A stretch of 64,000 nt of DNA. Source: Monodelphis domestica (taxonomy: Eukaryota > Chordata > Mammalia > Didelphimorphia > Didelphidae). This document shows positions 20,883-30,789 of the stretch, one piece after another. The DNA lies in assembly GCF_027887165.1 (NCBI RefSeq), contig NC_077228.1, positions 109,194,043 to 109,258,042 on the forward strand. The letters are read 5' to 3'. Below the pieces are notes generated by a model. The model searched no databases, was not told the origin of the DNA, and saw only the letters and a list, made by a program, of their open reading frames with translations. Position 1 is the first letter of the stretch. Each line of letters starts with the position of its first letter. The position numbers were made by a program, and so were the translations under genes.

Positions 20883-22013
20883 TTAATTACCTTTTGATGA
20901 TTCTCTTGAGTTCTGTGTTTGGACATCAAGTTTTCTGTTCAGGTCTGGTCTTTTCTTTATGAATTCTTGAAATTCTTCTATTCTGTTGAATGACCATACT
21001 TTCCCCTGTAAGAATATTGTCAGTTTTGCTGGGTAGTTGATTCTTGGTTGTAGACCTAGTTCCCTTGCTTTCCAGAATATCATATTCCATGCCTTTCTTT
21101 TTTTCAGTGTGGATGCAGCCAGATCCTGAGTTATCCTCACTGTGGTTCCTTGGTATCTGAATGACTTCTTCTTGGCAGCTTGTAATATCTTTTCTTTGGT
21201 CTGATAGTTTTTGAATTTGGCTATAACATTCCTGGGTGTTGTCAGTTGGGGATTAAGTACAGGAGGTGATCTGTGGATTCTTTCAATCTCCACTTTTCCC
21301 TCTTGTTCAAGGATTTCGGGGCAGTTTTCTTTGATAATTTCCTGTAATATAATGTCCAGGCTTTTTCTTTTGTCATGGTCTTCTGGTAGGCCAATAATTC
21401 TTAAATCGTCTCTCCTTGAACGATTTTCTAAATCCTCTGTTTTGTGAATGAGATGCTTCATATTTTCCTCAATTTTTTCATTCTTTTGGTTTTGTTTTAT
21501 AGTGTCTTGCTGCCTTTTGAGGTCACTCGATTCTAATTGTTGTATTCTGGTTCTTAAAGACTGGATTTCATCCTTAGTTTTTTGGTCATCCTTTTCCTTT
21601 TGGTCAGATTTTCTTTGGAGGTCATCTTTCATCTTCTTCACCTCATCTTTCACCTGCTTTGCCTCATCTTTCATCTCCTTTGCCTCATTTTCCAGCTGGT
21701 TGATTTTGGCTTTCAAGACACTATTTTCTGTTTCCAGATGATTTATCTTAGTTTTTAAGTTCTTTTCCCAATTGTCTTCAGTCTCTCTTAATTGTGTTTT
21801 GAATTGCATTTTGAGTTCTTCCAAAGCCTGTATCCAATTTGCTGGGATTTCTGATTTTTCCTTTGCTGGGTCCTCCCCCTCTGTTTCATTTGCTCTTTGC
21901 TCATTACCTGTGCAGAAGCTGTCTATTATAATTTCTTTCTTCTTTTTCTGTTGTTTGCTCGAGTTTACCCCTTCTTTGCTCCCCGTATTTGGCTGTGCTC
22001 TTGCTCCTCTCAT
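20883..22013 (-). CDS. L1 ORF1p (older subfamily, 376 aa, frame intact)
   Basis: The same RNA-chaperone protein as in copies A and B but 55-69 residues longer. Visible are a basic N-terminus with KKKKEIIIDSF, a long coiled coil (about 60-205) containing repeated heptad-like blocks of the type EAKEMKDEAKQVKDEVKK, an RRM beginning about DLRIIGLPED, and a C-terminal domain with ITQDLAAS and ARELGLQPRINYPAKL. The coiled coil explains the extra length. The frame is open from ATG to stop although ORF2 of the same element is badly broken, so no competent element remains. Confidence 0.93.
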   Translation of the reverse strand: MRGARAQPNTGSKEGVNSSKQQKKKKEIIIDSFCTGNEQRANETEGEDPAKEKSEIPANWIQALEELKMQFKTQLRETEDNWEKNLKTKINHLETENSVLKAKINQLENEAKEMKDEAKQVKDEVKKMKDDLQRKSDQKEKDDQKTKDEIQSLRTRIQQLESSDLKRQQDTIKQNQKNEKIEENMKHLIHKTEDLENRSRRDDLRIIGLPEDHDKRKSLDIILQEIIKENCPEILEQEGKVEIERIHRSPPVLNPQLTTPRNVIAKFKNYQTKEKILQAAKKKSFRYQGTTVRITQDLAASTLKKRKAWNMIFWKARELGLQPRINYPAKLTIFLQGKVWSFNRIEEFQEFIKKRPDLNRKLDVQTQNSRESSKGN

Positions 22014-22717
22014 TTTGTTTTGGTTTTGGGGCTGTCAGTCTCCCCTCTTGGAGCTTTGTCAGATTTCTTGGTACAGTCTCTAGGGGAGGAATGTTAGCTT
22101 CCCTGTCCTCTGGAGGCTTTTGATTGGGTTGAGTTCAATTGGGTTGGGCTGTATGTGGTATGAAGCTCTGAGGCTCTGAAGACTCCTGGAAGGCTGGGCC
22201 GCCCAGGCTCTCTCCAGTTCTCTCCAGCTGCTTCTCTGCTGTCCTGTCCGCAAGTGCCTTTGCCCGCCTCCCTAAACTCTGAGGATTTCTGATGAGATTA
22301 TGTTTAACTGGATTGGTCTGGATTGCCCCAAGGCAACGGTGAGACTGGAGCCCAATGGAGGGACCCAGCCACTGCCTGTTTCTCCCTGGCTTCCTCCCTG
22401 CTGTCCAAGCTGGATGCTCCAAGCCCGGCGCCCTGCTGCTCACAAGGTAGACCCTCCAAACCAGCACCTTGCCTGCTCCAAGGTTCCCGCTGCTGCTGGG
22501 GGCTTAGTCCTCTGGGTTGTGGGGGAGGGGTCCTGGTGCCTTCCCCTTAGCCCTGAGTATTCTCGGATTCCGGCTTTTGGGGGGCATACCTTTTGATTTG
22601 TTGTTCAGCTTGAATTTCGGTGCCCTAGGAGCATTCAGTCTGTATTAGTAAGGAAGGATCTTCCACAAGGTCTGAAGTTTTGCTGCTTGCTAAGGTGCCG
22701 TCTTGACTCCGCCCACA
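22014..22717 (-). promoter_or_regulatory. 5'UTR/internal promoter region of the minus-strand L1
   Basis: About 700 bp upstream of ORF1, more GC-rich than the surroundings, ending at the L1 5' terminus. L1 5'UTRs carry an internal Pol II promoter. The YY1-like start seen in copies A and B is here only a degenerate caagacggc (22697-22705). Confidence 0.65.
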
Positions 22718-22734
22718 CTTTCTCTATATTTCTT
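22718..22734. repeat. TSD of minus-strand full-length L1 (right)
   Basis: Matches 9283-9299 with one mismatch. Confidence 0.8.
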
Positions 22735-22766
22735 ATCTTGTGGCTTCTCGCTGGTGAGAGGCTACA
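22735..22766 (+). mobile_element. Solo LTR, second part (3' end)
   Basis: Continues 8649-9299 and ends GGCTACA; followed by GTGTT, the TSD partner of 8644-8648. Confidence 0.6.
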
Positions 22767-22771
22767 GTGTT

Positions 22772-23036
22772 ATACAAATGTCAATTACTAATCAACCAAT
22801 TTTTAAAAAAAAATTATTTTCTTTTTGGTTTTGATTTAGATTGGATCTCCTTACCTCATTTAGGCTGCAAAGTCCATTCCTGGACTTTCCTCCACAGCTG
22901 ATCTCCAGATCTGCTTTGTTTCAAAACTAGGTTGGTTTTTCCCTCCTTAAATAATGTGGGATAGCCTCCTTATTTCTGGAGAGTCACCATATTAATACCA
23001 GACTTAGTGTGAGCATCTAATTAGCTTTAATCCTAT
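22772..23036. other. Unassigned AT-rich sequence
   Basis: Nothing recognised. It continues the sequence that flanked the solo LTR before insertion. Confidence 0.5.
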
Positions 23037-23039
23037 TGC

Positions 23040-23115
23040 CACTAACTGGAACCCTAGAGACTATCTAGTCTAATCTCATTTTACAGATGAGGCAACTGAG
23101 GCCAGGGAACTTAAT
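23040..23115 (+). mobile_element. MIR-like fragment
   Basis: tctagtctaatctcatttta then cagatgaggcaactgaggcc is the typical MIR core sequence. Confidence 0.6.
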
Positions 23116-23766
23116 TGATCTCTCCATTCCATTGGATCTTCTTCATCTCCTTCAGTCAAACTCGAATAAAACTTTGCTTATCAATAAAGAAATACCTGAT
23201 CAATCTTGCAAAGATCCTCCCTGGAAATAACCACATCCAGAACAAAAATGAGGCAGCAGATCTTTTCCTCCTGTCCAAACATGTAACATGTAAAGAGAGA
23301 ATCATTGTTCTACTTGATCTAGAGGGAAAACATAGACTGGGGTTCTGGTGGAACTAATGAAATAGGAGAGGGAGGAACATGATCTTTGTAAATAGGCATA
23401 TGGGGGTTTCTTCAGGGTAACTGACTTTCTGCCCTTCTCTCCTACCCAATAGGAGTGAGAAAATAAGAAACATAGAAAGATTGATTTGATATAGAACAGT
23501 CAGGAATGAGACTTGGTCCCATTGATTCCCTTGAAAATATCTTGCTTATGCTAACTGGTACCCCTTTTCCTTCTGCTTTTTCTAAAGCTCCCTGCCAAAT
23601 ATTCAAGATCTTCCAAGCTAACACTTAATTTTGGAGGCCTCAAATACACATGGGAAGGCATCAATTATTTACCACCATCAGCTCCATCTTAGTTTTAACT
23701 TTTTGAGGCTCTGGATATATGATTTCATCCATGTAAGTATGAAGACAGGATTAACTCTCCCCTTGT
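23116..23766. other. Unassigned sequence
   Basis: No recognisable ORF or repeat before the LTR at 23771. Confidence 0.5.
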
Positions 23767-23770
23767 CTAT

Positions 23771-24708
23771 TGTGAAGATTGGATTTGGCTTTCTCCTGAT
23801 TATAACAATGAAGTACTTAGCTCTTCCTTGACAGTGAAGATAAAATTGTAATTCTTGGTCTATTTTTAGATTTTAATCCCCAAAGTGTTAACTCAGTATT
23901 TAAAGTAGATCTACCCATTTTAACTACAAAAGGTGTTAAGTAACTATAAAAGGTAACTAACCAAAAAAGGTGTTAACTAACTACAAAAGATGTTAACTAA
24001 CCAAAAAAGGTGTTAACCAACCACAAAAGATATGACTAACTACAAAAGGTGAATACCCATTTCATACACTGAGTGGGCAGTCCTGCAGAGGAACATCTGC
24101 TGTGATCGGCAGACATAAAAATTTAGGGGAGGTGACATAAGAAAAAAAGTCTTTAAATAGAGGAAACAGAGACACACAGAATCAATCAATGAATCAAGGA
24201 TTCAGTCACTCAGAGGAAAGACTGGAAGATCAGTTACTCGGAATTGGACTGGAAGACAGACACTTGAGGAGAGACTGGAAGACAGACACTCAGACTTAGA
24301 GTGAAGATACTTGGCTATGGAACTGGACCCCTGGAGGAACTCATGCAGGAGACCTCAGACTGCTTTCCTTTTTGATGGTCATTGTGGTGAGTGAAAGGCT
24401 GACTTAGTTTCCTTGCCTTTATGGAAGTATGAACTTCTAAGAAAGGAGTCTTAAGACTCCTTTACCCTGACTGAGGCCTGAGAATTCTACCTGGCTCAGA
24501 GGAAGCTAGAGCTCTCTTTCTCTCTCCCCTTTTCTCTCTTCCTTAATATCTTCCCTCCATTGTAAAAATAAACTACCATAAATTCTATTTACTTGAGTAA
24601 TTAATTTTGGGATTTAGAAATTAAATCCCTGGCAACCACCAATATTCAAGTCCAACCACAATAAATTTACCAATTTAATATTCAAGTCCAAACCATAAAA
24701 AATTAACA
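23771..24708 (+). mobile_element. Solo LTR (family shared with 46998-47927)
   Basis: Starts TGTGAAGATTGG, ends AATTAACA, and is flanked by the 4-bp TSD CTAT (23767-23770, 24709-24712). It is closely similar along its whole length to 46998-47927. U3 holds a tandem array of about 20-bp units (23928-24055) and the R region has an ACTGGAAGACAGACACT-type tandem block at 24215-24300. AATAAA lies at about 24567. A 4-bp TSD fits gamma-type (ERV1) elements. No internal sequence remains. Confidence 0.85.
23928..24055 (+). repeat. U3 minisatellite with repeated aaaggtgttaa
   Basis: About seven units of about 17-20 bp alternate actacaaaaggtgttaa and ccaaaaaaggtgttaa. The core AGGTGTTA, present three times here, resembles a T-box half-site. 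The matching array in the other LTR is at 47148-47280. Confidence 0.85.
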
Positions 24709-24712
24709 CTAT

Positions 24713-25555
24713 TTTTACCTAATAAAATCAAGAACTTAAAGTACCCCTATGTACCATTCATAAGTTCATGAGTCACTTACTAGAGTAAGCTCACACCTCC
24801 AAAGGTCAGTGCCCCCTGCCCCCTTGAGCAGTGCTAGGCAAATTTAAAAACTGCCATTGGTTTTTGTGAAGAAGGGAGATTGACAGGAAGTGACAGGAAG
24901 TGACATGGAAAAAGAAGCATAAAAGAAGAGATCAATATGATCTAGCATTCATTCCTTTCCTGGCGTTTGGAGAGATTGGTTCCAGAGATTCCTTTCCTGG
25001 CTTGAAGGAGACTTTTTCCCTGAATCCTGTGTTGACTTGCTGGGTGAGGGGCTAAGATTCCTACCTTGGCCTTGGAGGAGGCTGCATTGGTGGAATCCTG
25101 GTTGAAGACACTACCAAGACTTCTGGTTGAGGATTATCAGGAAATCCACATAGAGACAGAGTCTTGGGGAAGCCTGGGGCTGAGCTGGACTTCACTGGAG
25201 AAAGACTGGTAGACTTGTTAGGAATCTGTCTCTTTATCTACATTTAGACTTTCACTTTTTCTACTTCTTTATAAATAAAAGCTGCTAAAAGTCATTTTGA
25301 CTTAAGCGATAATATTTTAAAGCCGGAGACCACACAATATTACTTTATAACTCTCATATTAGCATAAAAACCTAAATTTAAACCTTACATAGGAAACTCC
25401 TTCACAGATGAAGATCAGGGATAACTCATCTGTAATTTATAGCCTTTGGCACATATGAACTGATGCATTTTAGCTTCCATCACGTCTGTGACCTTCTTTA
25501 CTACGGAAATAGAAAGGATAGTGTTAAAATTAAAAAATAATAATATTTACTTCTA
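24713..25555 (+). other. LTR-like sequence, boundaries not found
   Basis: cataaaag at about 24918 and ataaataaaagctgc at about 25269 are spaced like a TATA box and poly(A) signal in an LTR, with tandem agtgacaggaagtgaca at 24888-24903. I could not find a convincing TG...CA pair with a TSD, so this is only a possible LTR. Confidence 0.35.
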
Positions 25556-25558
25556 CCC

Positions 25559-25590
<32 letters not shown>

Positions 25591-25603
25591 ATATATATAT
25601 ATT
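25559..25603. repeat. (TA)n(TG)n microsatellite
   Basis: ta and tg dinucleotides alternating over 45 bp. Confidence 0.9.
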
Positions 25604-25707
25604 TTTTATAAAGTTTATTGGAAGGGTAGATAATGTTCCTATAAGTAATCTGACTGCATGATACCTAGCCTGCCAGTCTCTTTCTCATTCCCCCTCAGCT
25701 GCCTGCA

Positions 25708-26260
25708 CTGTCTCTTCTCCTCGTGGTTCTCCCCATACCTCTCATTGGTCTCTCAGTGGTTCTCCCTGATTCTGCCCCAAACCTTAACTTTTATTGACGT
25801 ACAGAACATACACAGAGGCAACCCTGGCACAACTGTGGTATGTCAGGAATGTTTGATAGACAGGTAAAGTTACTCAGGAAGGGGAGGGGATGAGCTTCCT
25901 TGACACAATAGTCTAGTCTGTTAGAGCAGGGTAACAAGATATAGCTAATATGAAGAAGAGTCTTTCCTGTTACTAGCCCCAAAACTACAACCAAGTTAAT
26001 TTAAATTAAGTTAAAGGTACCAAATCCTCTGTTTCCACACTACAAAGCTCCCAGCAACAGTCCTGTCCATTCCTGAGGTTCCTCATACCCAATTTACCTC
26101 CTGCCTAAATTGAAACCTATATAAGCTTTGTCCTTTTGTTTCTTCATAGAGTCTCTACCCCATTGCTGGCAAACTTAATAAACTTCCTTGCTTCTTGAAT
26201 TTATGGTATTGTGTGTAGGGTATGGTTTTAATTTGGGGGTTCGGGTTCTCATTTGTCACA
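25708..26260 (+). mobile_element. Putative solo LTR
   Basis: Has cctatataagc at about 26118 (TATA-like), aataaactt at about 26179 (poly(A) signal) and a terminal ...TTTGTCACA at 26260, the arrangement of a retroviral LTR. GCAC before TGTCTCTTC (25708) and after the end could be a 4-bp TSD. The left boundary is uncertain because terminal inverted repeats are poor. Confidence 0.45.
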
Positions 26261-26269
26261 GCACTGACA

Positions 26270-26335
26270 ATTTTACCCCCACTATCTCCTGACAGAGAGA
26301 TGATGGACTCGGGGTACAAAATAAGACATAAATAT
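26270..26335 (+). mobile_element. Old L1 3'UTR fragment, left part
   Basis: gagatgatggactcggggta then caaaataagacata resembles the 3'UTR of older marsupial L1s. It resumes at 26998 after a SINE. Confidence 0.45.
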
Positions 26336-26373
26336 GTATGTGTATAATAAAATAAATATATAAACATATATAC

Positions 26374-26790
26374 TGACAACTTTGTTTTCTGAAACCCTCA
26401 GGTACCTTTGAATCACTCTAGATAGGAGATTAGTAGGTTTGTCCTAGACGGAATAATAAATCTCAAGTATCCTTATGTCTTAGATGTTTCTCCCATTTAT
26501 CTAGACCTCTCCCAGTCCCCTTCCCTTGTCTCCATGTAAACCAATCAGTTGTTCTTTCTTTCCTTTATTCCCCCAAATATATATGAGACCCCAAGTTCTT
26601 CAGTTCAAAGGAAATGGTAGAGATTCCCACTCTTGGTGCATTTTCCCAGTCTTAGAGCTTAGCTCAGTGTGGTGTTGGTATGTTGTGTGTGCATGACTGT
26701 GTGGTGGCCATAAGAGCTCTGTCTCTTTTGTCCTAATTAAAGACATTCTTTTTAACTACTTTAGTGGTTCTATGTTTTTCAAGGTTGACA
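26374..26790 (+). mobile_element. Solo LTR inside the tail of a SINE
   Basis: Starts TGACAACTTT and ends AAGGTTGACA (imperfect inverted repeat), flanked by the 4-bp TSD ATAC (26370-26373, 26791-26794). It contains a ccaatcag box at about 26542, an atatatgagacc TATA-like region at about 26579 and aattaaagac near the end. About 417 bp. The host sequence on both sides is the AT-rich tail of the SINE at 26810-26997. Confidence 0.7.
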
Positions 26791-26809
26791 ATACACATGT
26801 ATATATATT

Positions 26810-26997
26810 TTTAAACCCTCATCTTCTGTCTTAGAATCGATACTAAGCATTGGTTCCAAGGCAGAAGAATGATAAGGGCTAGGCAATGGGGGTTAAGTGA
26901 CTTGCTCAGGGTCACATAGTTTGGAAGTATCTGAAGCCAAATTCAAACCCAGGACCTCCCAAATCCAGGCCTATCTACTGAGTCACCTAGCAACCCC
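26810..26997 (-). mobile_element. tRNA-derived CORE-type SINE
   Basis: A complete minus-strand copy ending at the head (ctagcaacccc). Its tail has grown into TA/TG repeats (26335-26373 and 26791-26809) and is split by the LTR at 26374. aagacat at about 26329 and 26998 may be its TSD. Confidence 0.85.
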
Positions 26998-27130
26998 AAG
27001 ACATCTATTTTTGACCATAGCCCATGTAAGAATTTTTTTTCAAAGGGGGGAAAGTTATGTATATTTGTTATAAAGATTTTATTTTTCTTCTTTCCTGTTT
27101 TATTTTTTATTTAGAGGAAATGGGAATGAA
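26998..27130 (+). mobile_element. Old L1 3'UTR fragment, right part
   Basis: aagacatctatttttgacc, a cccatgtaag stretch and a T-rich region continue 26270-26335 in L1 3'UTR order. Confidence 0.4.
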
Positions 27131-27159
27131 AGAAAAGGACAACAAAAACCTTATGGTCT

Positions 27160-27290
27160 TAGAGCATTATTTGTGGCCCTGAGAGGTTCAATAATGTGCA
27201 TGGGCACACAACCAGTGTCAGAAGCCAAACTTGAACTGGGTTTTCCTAATTTCAAAGCCAAGCACAGCTCCCCTCCCCCCCCACACTCCA
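27160..27290 (+). mobile_element. MIR-like fragment
   Basis: gagaggttcaataatgtgc then aaacttgaactgggttttcc follows the MIR core-to-tail order; strongly diverged. Confidence 0.5.
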
Positions 27291-27359
27291 GCCTTCTATT
27301 ACATTCTGAATCTTTGTTTTCCTTTTCCAATGTCATTGTAAATGTAAAATGGCCTCTTT

Positions 27360-27560
27360 TCTCTCCCTACCTAGACCTCCTCCATTCTTTAAGGCCCACC
27401 TCCTTCATGAAGCCTTCCCAAATGGTTTCATGTGCTACATTTCTACCCTCTAATTTAGCAGTTTATTACAGAGAAGTTCCTTTCCTTCTCTGGTTATTTC
27501 ACATTAATCTTATCTCCTTTCCAGAATATGGACCTCTGTATTATTGGTGTCCTTCACAGT
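27360..27560. mobile_element. Possible ancient LINE-related fragment
   Basis: cacctccttcatgaagcc with following ttcc matches the same old repeat phrase as at 8338-8350. Family uncertain. Confidence 0.3.
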
Positions 27561-27812
27561 AACTAATTGGGTCCAGGATCAGAAGTAAATAATAATTCTA
27601 AGAGGAAATGAAGGCATGAAAAAAAACAAAAGTTCATTTGGTTGCCATTTCCCCCCCTCTTAGTTGTCCTTGAGAAAAATCCTTTAAAATCAGTAATTGT
27701 GTTTTCTAAAGCATTAATTATCATCTGTAGGCAGTTCTTAACTTAAAAATGAATCGTGCACCCAAAATTTCTTTATAAGTCACTAATATGGAATTGAAAA
27801 TGCATTGTCTGT
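27561..27812. other. Unassigned sequence
   Basis: Nothing recognised before the TSD of the next SINE. Confidence 0.5.
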
Positions 27813-28042
27813 AGAAATGATGCCATAGGGGGCAGCTGGATAGCTCAGTGGATTGAGAGCCAGGCCTAGAGATGGGAGGTCCTGGGTTCAAATCTGGCCT
27901 CAAACACTTCCCAGCTGTGTGACCCTGGGCAAGTCACTTGACCCCCATTGTAGCCCTTACCACTCTTCTGCCTTGGAGCCAATACACAGTATTGACTCCA
28001 AGATGGAAGGTAAGGGTTTAAAAAAAAAGAAATGATGCCATA
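27813..28042 (+). mobile_element. Cleanest tRNA-derived CORE-type SINE, with TSD
   Basis: SINE body 27828-28027 flanked by the perfect 15-bp TSD agaaatgatgccata (27813-27827, 28028-28042). Head ggggcagctggatagctcag contains a Pol III A-box-like tagctcagtgg; gggttcaaatc is B-box-like; the CORE is tgtgaccctgggcaagtcac; the 3' end is gatggaaggtaagggttt plus A9. A-tail and TSD indicate mobilisation by L1. It is a useful reference for the other copies. Confidence 0.97.
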
Positions 28043-28540
28043 AATGGTGGCTAGGTTTTGGGGCCACAATTCCTCCCTTTATTTTCCAGGGATCTTCATT
28101 TGGGGTGTACTAAAGTAGTGAGTTCTGAAGTCAAATCTCAGGCTGGCAGCTGCCTTGGATAAAGACTCAGGCATTTTCCCTGTTGCTAGAAATTAGCAGG
28201 GCTGGCTAAAATGGAGATCTGTTGTAATTGGAGACCTGAGAGAGGGCAGGCACAATTGCTGAAGGCAGTTGGCTTAGAAGGCCATCATTGCTTAATCCAT
28301 ACATTCTTCTTGTTTTTAATTACCCATAAATTTAGTCGAGACCAGGAGATTCTGGAAGGAGACTGGGCCTGGTTTATGTCTTATAAAATTTGACAATTGT
28401 CCCTTAATCTCCTTAGCAGAAGCTTCCAAACTTATAAAAGAGGATTTTATTCTTGAAAATCCCATCAGGATATTTTGCTTTCAAGGCACCCTGCAGGTGG
28501 GGCAGCCATTATTCTAATTAGCTACAAGAGGAGGAATGAT
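28043..28540. other. Unassigned sequence
   Basis: A 60-codon open frame at 28211-28393 has no recognisable similarity. No repeat named. Confidence 0.45.
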
Positions 28541-28544
28541 CTGA

Positions 28545-28710
28545 AAAGAGAGATCAAGTAACTTGGCCAAGATCATATGACAATTCAATTACAAACATTG
28601 ATTAAGTATTTAAGAATTTACAACACAGTATTAGAGCTAGAGAGATCCAAAGTTTAGATAAGATACAATTCTGTGTTCATGAAGTTTATGCTATAGTAAA
28701 GAGATAGTGA
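28545..28710 (+). mobile_element. MIR/L2-type ancient repeat remnants
   Basis: agatcaagtaacttggccaa is MIR-like. gattaagtatttaagaat and gttcatgaagtttatgctat resemble the 'growth of the list of tissue-wide' old repeat also seen at 45130-45260 and 61180-61290; diverged, family uncertain. Confidence 0.35.
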
Positions 28711-28821
28711 CTTGATTTGGGATTTTATGAAATTCAATATTATTTTACTTTCAGTTCTGAATTCTATACCTCTGACCTTTTCCTTTCCCTCCCCATTGAG
28801 GAAATAAGAGAAATAAAACTG

Positions 28822-28823
<2 letters not shown>

Positions 28824-28871
<48 letters not shown>

Positions 28872-28905
28872 CATACACATATAATATATATAATTATATA
28901 TATAG
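28824..28905. repeat. (TA)n microsatellite
   Basis: A perfect TA run of about 45 bp followed by imperfect TA to about 28905. Confidence 0.95.
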
Positions 28906-28967
28906 TCAAAATTCATTCCCACATTAGTCATTATATACATATATGTATATAGACATACACACATATA

Positions 28968-29372
28968 TTGTTGTTCAGTCCTTCATTTGTGTCCAACTCT
29001 TCATGACTCCATGAATCACTTAGTGCACAAACCCTTCTGTTTTCCACTATCTCTTCAAGTCTGCCCAAGCTCATATTCATTGTTTCCATGACACTGCTCA
29101 TCCGCCTCATCCTCCGCCATCCTCTTCTCCTTACAACTTCAGGGTCTTTTTCAGTGAATCCTGTCTTCTTGTCATGTGGCCAAAGTATTTAAGCTTCAGA
29201 TATTTATCCTTCCAATAAATAAGAATTAATTTCTAAAATATTGATTGATTTAATCTAATTACTATCCAAGGAATTCTCAAAAGTCTTCTCCAGCACCACA
29301 ATTTGATTTGAAAGTGTCAATTCTATGCCACTCAGCTTTCCTCGTAGTATAACTCTCACAGTCATATATTAC
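28968..29372 (-). mobile_element. RTE-type LINE 3' fragment (first)
   Basis: It starts with ttgttgttcagtccttcat, the reverse complement of the RTE tail ending gactgaacaacaa, and continues through catgtggccaaagtattt and tctccagcaccacaattt. RTE elements of the BovB/RTE-1 type have this order. 5'-truncated and diverged. Confidence 0.75.
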
Positions 29373-30005
29373 TGTTGCTGTTCAGTCATATCTGACTCTG
29401 TGACCTGAATGGACATAGCATGACTAGGTCCTTCTATCCTCCACTGCCTCCCAAAGTCTGTCCAAGTTCATGTTTATTGTTTTCTTGACATTATCTATCC
29501 ATCTCAACCTCTGCCGTCCCCTTCTCCTTTTTACTTTCAATATTTCAGAACATCAGAGCCTTTTCCAGTGAGTTCTGTCTTCTCATGTGGCCAAAACATT
29601 TCAGCTTCAACTTCAGTATTTGAACTTCTAGTAAATAGTCTGAATTAATTTTTTTAAGTATTGACTGATTTGATCTCCTTGTTCTCCAAGGAACACTCTC
29701 AAAAGTTTCCTCCAGCACCACAATTTGAAAGCATTGATTCTGTGACACTCAGCTTTCCCTATAATCCAATTCTTGCATCCCTACATTGCTACTGGAAAAG
29801 CCATAGCTTTGACGATACAAATCTTTGTGGTCAAAGTGCTATCTCTGCTTTTTAGTTTGCTGTCCAGGTTTGCCATAGCTTTTCTTCTAAGTGTTTGTTT
29901 GTTTTTTAATTTCATGACTGCAGTCACCCTCTGCAGTGATCTTTGAGCTCAAGAATATAAAATCTGACACTGCTTTCATTTCTTCTCCCTCTGTTTGCCA
30001 AGATC
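29373..30005 (-). mobile_element. RTE-type LINE 3' fragment (second, head to tail with first)
   Basis: It begins with its own tail (ttgctgttcagtcatatctg) and reaches further 5' than the first copy, to about 30005. On the minus strand a remnant frame (29545-29748) keeps LKLKCFGHMRRQNSLEKALM, an RTE reverse-transcriptase C-terminal signature. The two copies are about 75-80% similar by eye. Confidence 0.75.
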
Positions 30006-30110
30006 TAGAATATATAATGCATATATGTATCATATACAATATGTATGTTTTTGTACATATATATATACATTGTGTATATAATATATATACATAAAATACA
30101 GTGTCACAGT
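30006..30110. repeat. TA/CATA-rich low-complexity region
   Basis: Imperfect ta/ca/tg dinucleotides next to the RTE fragment. Confidence 0.8.
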
Positions 30111-30139
30111 AGCTTTTTCAAAAAATAAATTGACTTCAA

Positions 30140-30785
30140 AAGATAAAAAATATCAAATTTAATCTCCCCCTGCACATGGGAAGCAAAATCCCCTTCCTCC
30201 CTTATGCCTCAATCCCTTGCTGAGGGGAAGGGGATTTTATTCATAGTTTAGTTCATCTCCTTTAGAGCTTTGCCTTAGTTTCAAGTCCAAAATCCCCTGT
30301 CGACTTCAAATGGACTTGAGTCCCAGGAACTCAGGCTTCTCAGGGATTCTCTGCCTAGCTGCCTAGCTGCATCAATAGCCTCCTGAATTCTTGGCTTCAA
30401 GGTGACCATAGCTCAAACTCTTGGGTCTGAAGACATGAAACTGAGGAGGACAAACAATAACACAAAATAGAGACAAATACTCCCAATGCCCATGTCTTAG
30501 AGAGGGTGGTGGGAGAGAACAAGACATTCCTTCACCTCTCACTGGTTCAGTTTATAGTGTCTTTGTTGAGAGTGAACTGGGATCTTCACCCTGGGGACAT
30601 ACTGAAAAGAACACAACAGAAAAAGAGGGAACAGCTCAGTTTCATCAGATAAAGAATCAATAGCCAATCAAAGGATGCTATCTCTATTCAAGGGGTATAT
30701 GATATAGTGGGTCCCATATTAGATATAAGGGGTATGTTCAAAAGGTCCCTCAAGAGCATCTCCATTTTAGAACTGGGAAGACCCA
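30140..30785. other. Unclassified repeat-like region with a hairpin
   Basis: aaaatccccttcc (30187-30199) pairs with ggaaggggatttt (30226-30238), a 13-bp stem with a loop of about 26 bases. CCAAT (agccaatcaaagg at 30662) and other LTR-like features on the minus strand suggest an old LTR, but no ends were found. Confidence 0.3.
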
Positions 30786-30789
30786 AAGA

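Larger units (their letters stand above)
9300..22717 (-). mobile_element. Full-length L1 LINE, split by a younger L1 and a SINE
   Basis: Its 5' end is at about 22717 (reverse complement begins with a ggcggagtcaagacggc segment) and its 3' A-rich tail is at 9300-9330. Removing the L1 at 12010-18479 and the SINE at 20565-20783 leaves about 6.7 kb with 5'UTR, ORF1 (20883-22013), spacer, broken ORF2 and 3'UTR. The 17-bp TSD has one mismatch. Its 5'UTR differs from that of the younger plus-strand copies (tgacttccggttaagatggc type), so it belongs to another subfamily. It is dead because ORF2 has several breaks. Confidence 0.93.

Noticed and set aside
22300-22596. Plus-strand ORFs in the 5'UTR of the minus-strand L1
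   Set aside because: Antisense to the L1 promoter region and GC-rich. An antisense L1 ORF of the primate kind is conceivable, but there is no comparison to support it.
27828-28027. A tRNA gene at SINE heads
   Set aside because: A and B boxes are visible but no cloverleaf with acceptor pairing; the sequence recurs as a SINE with TSDs.
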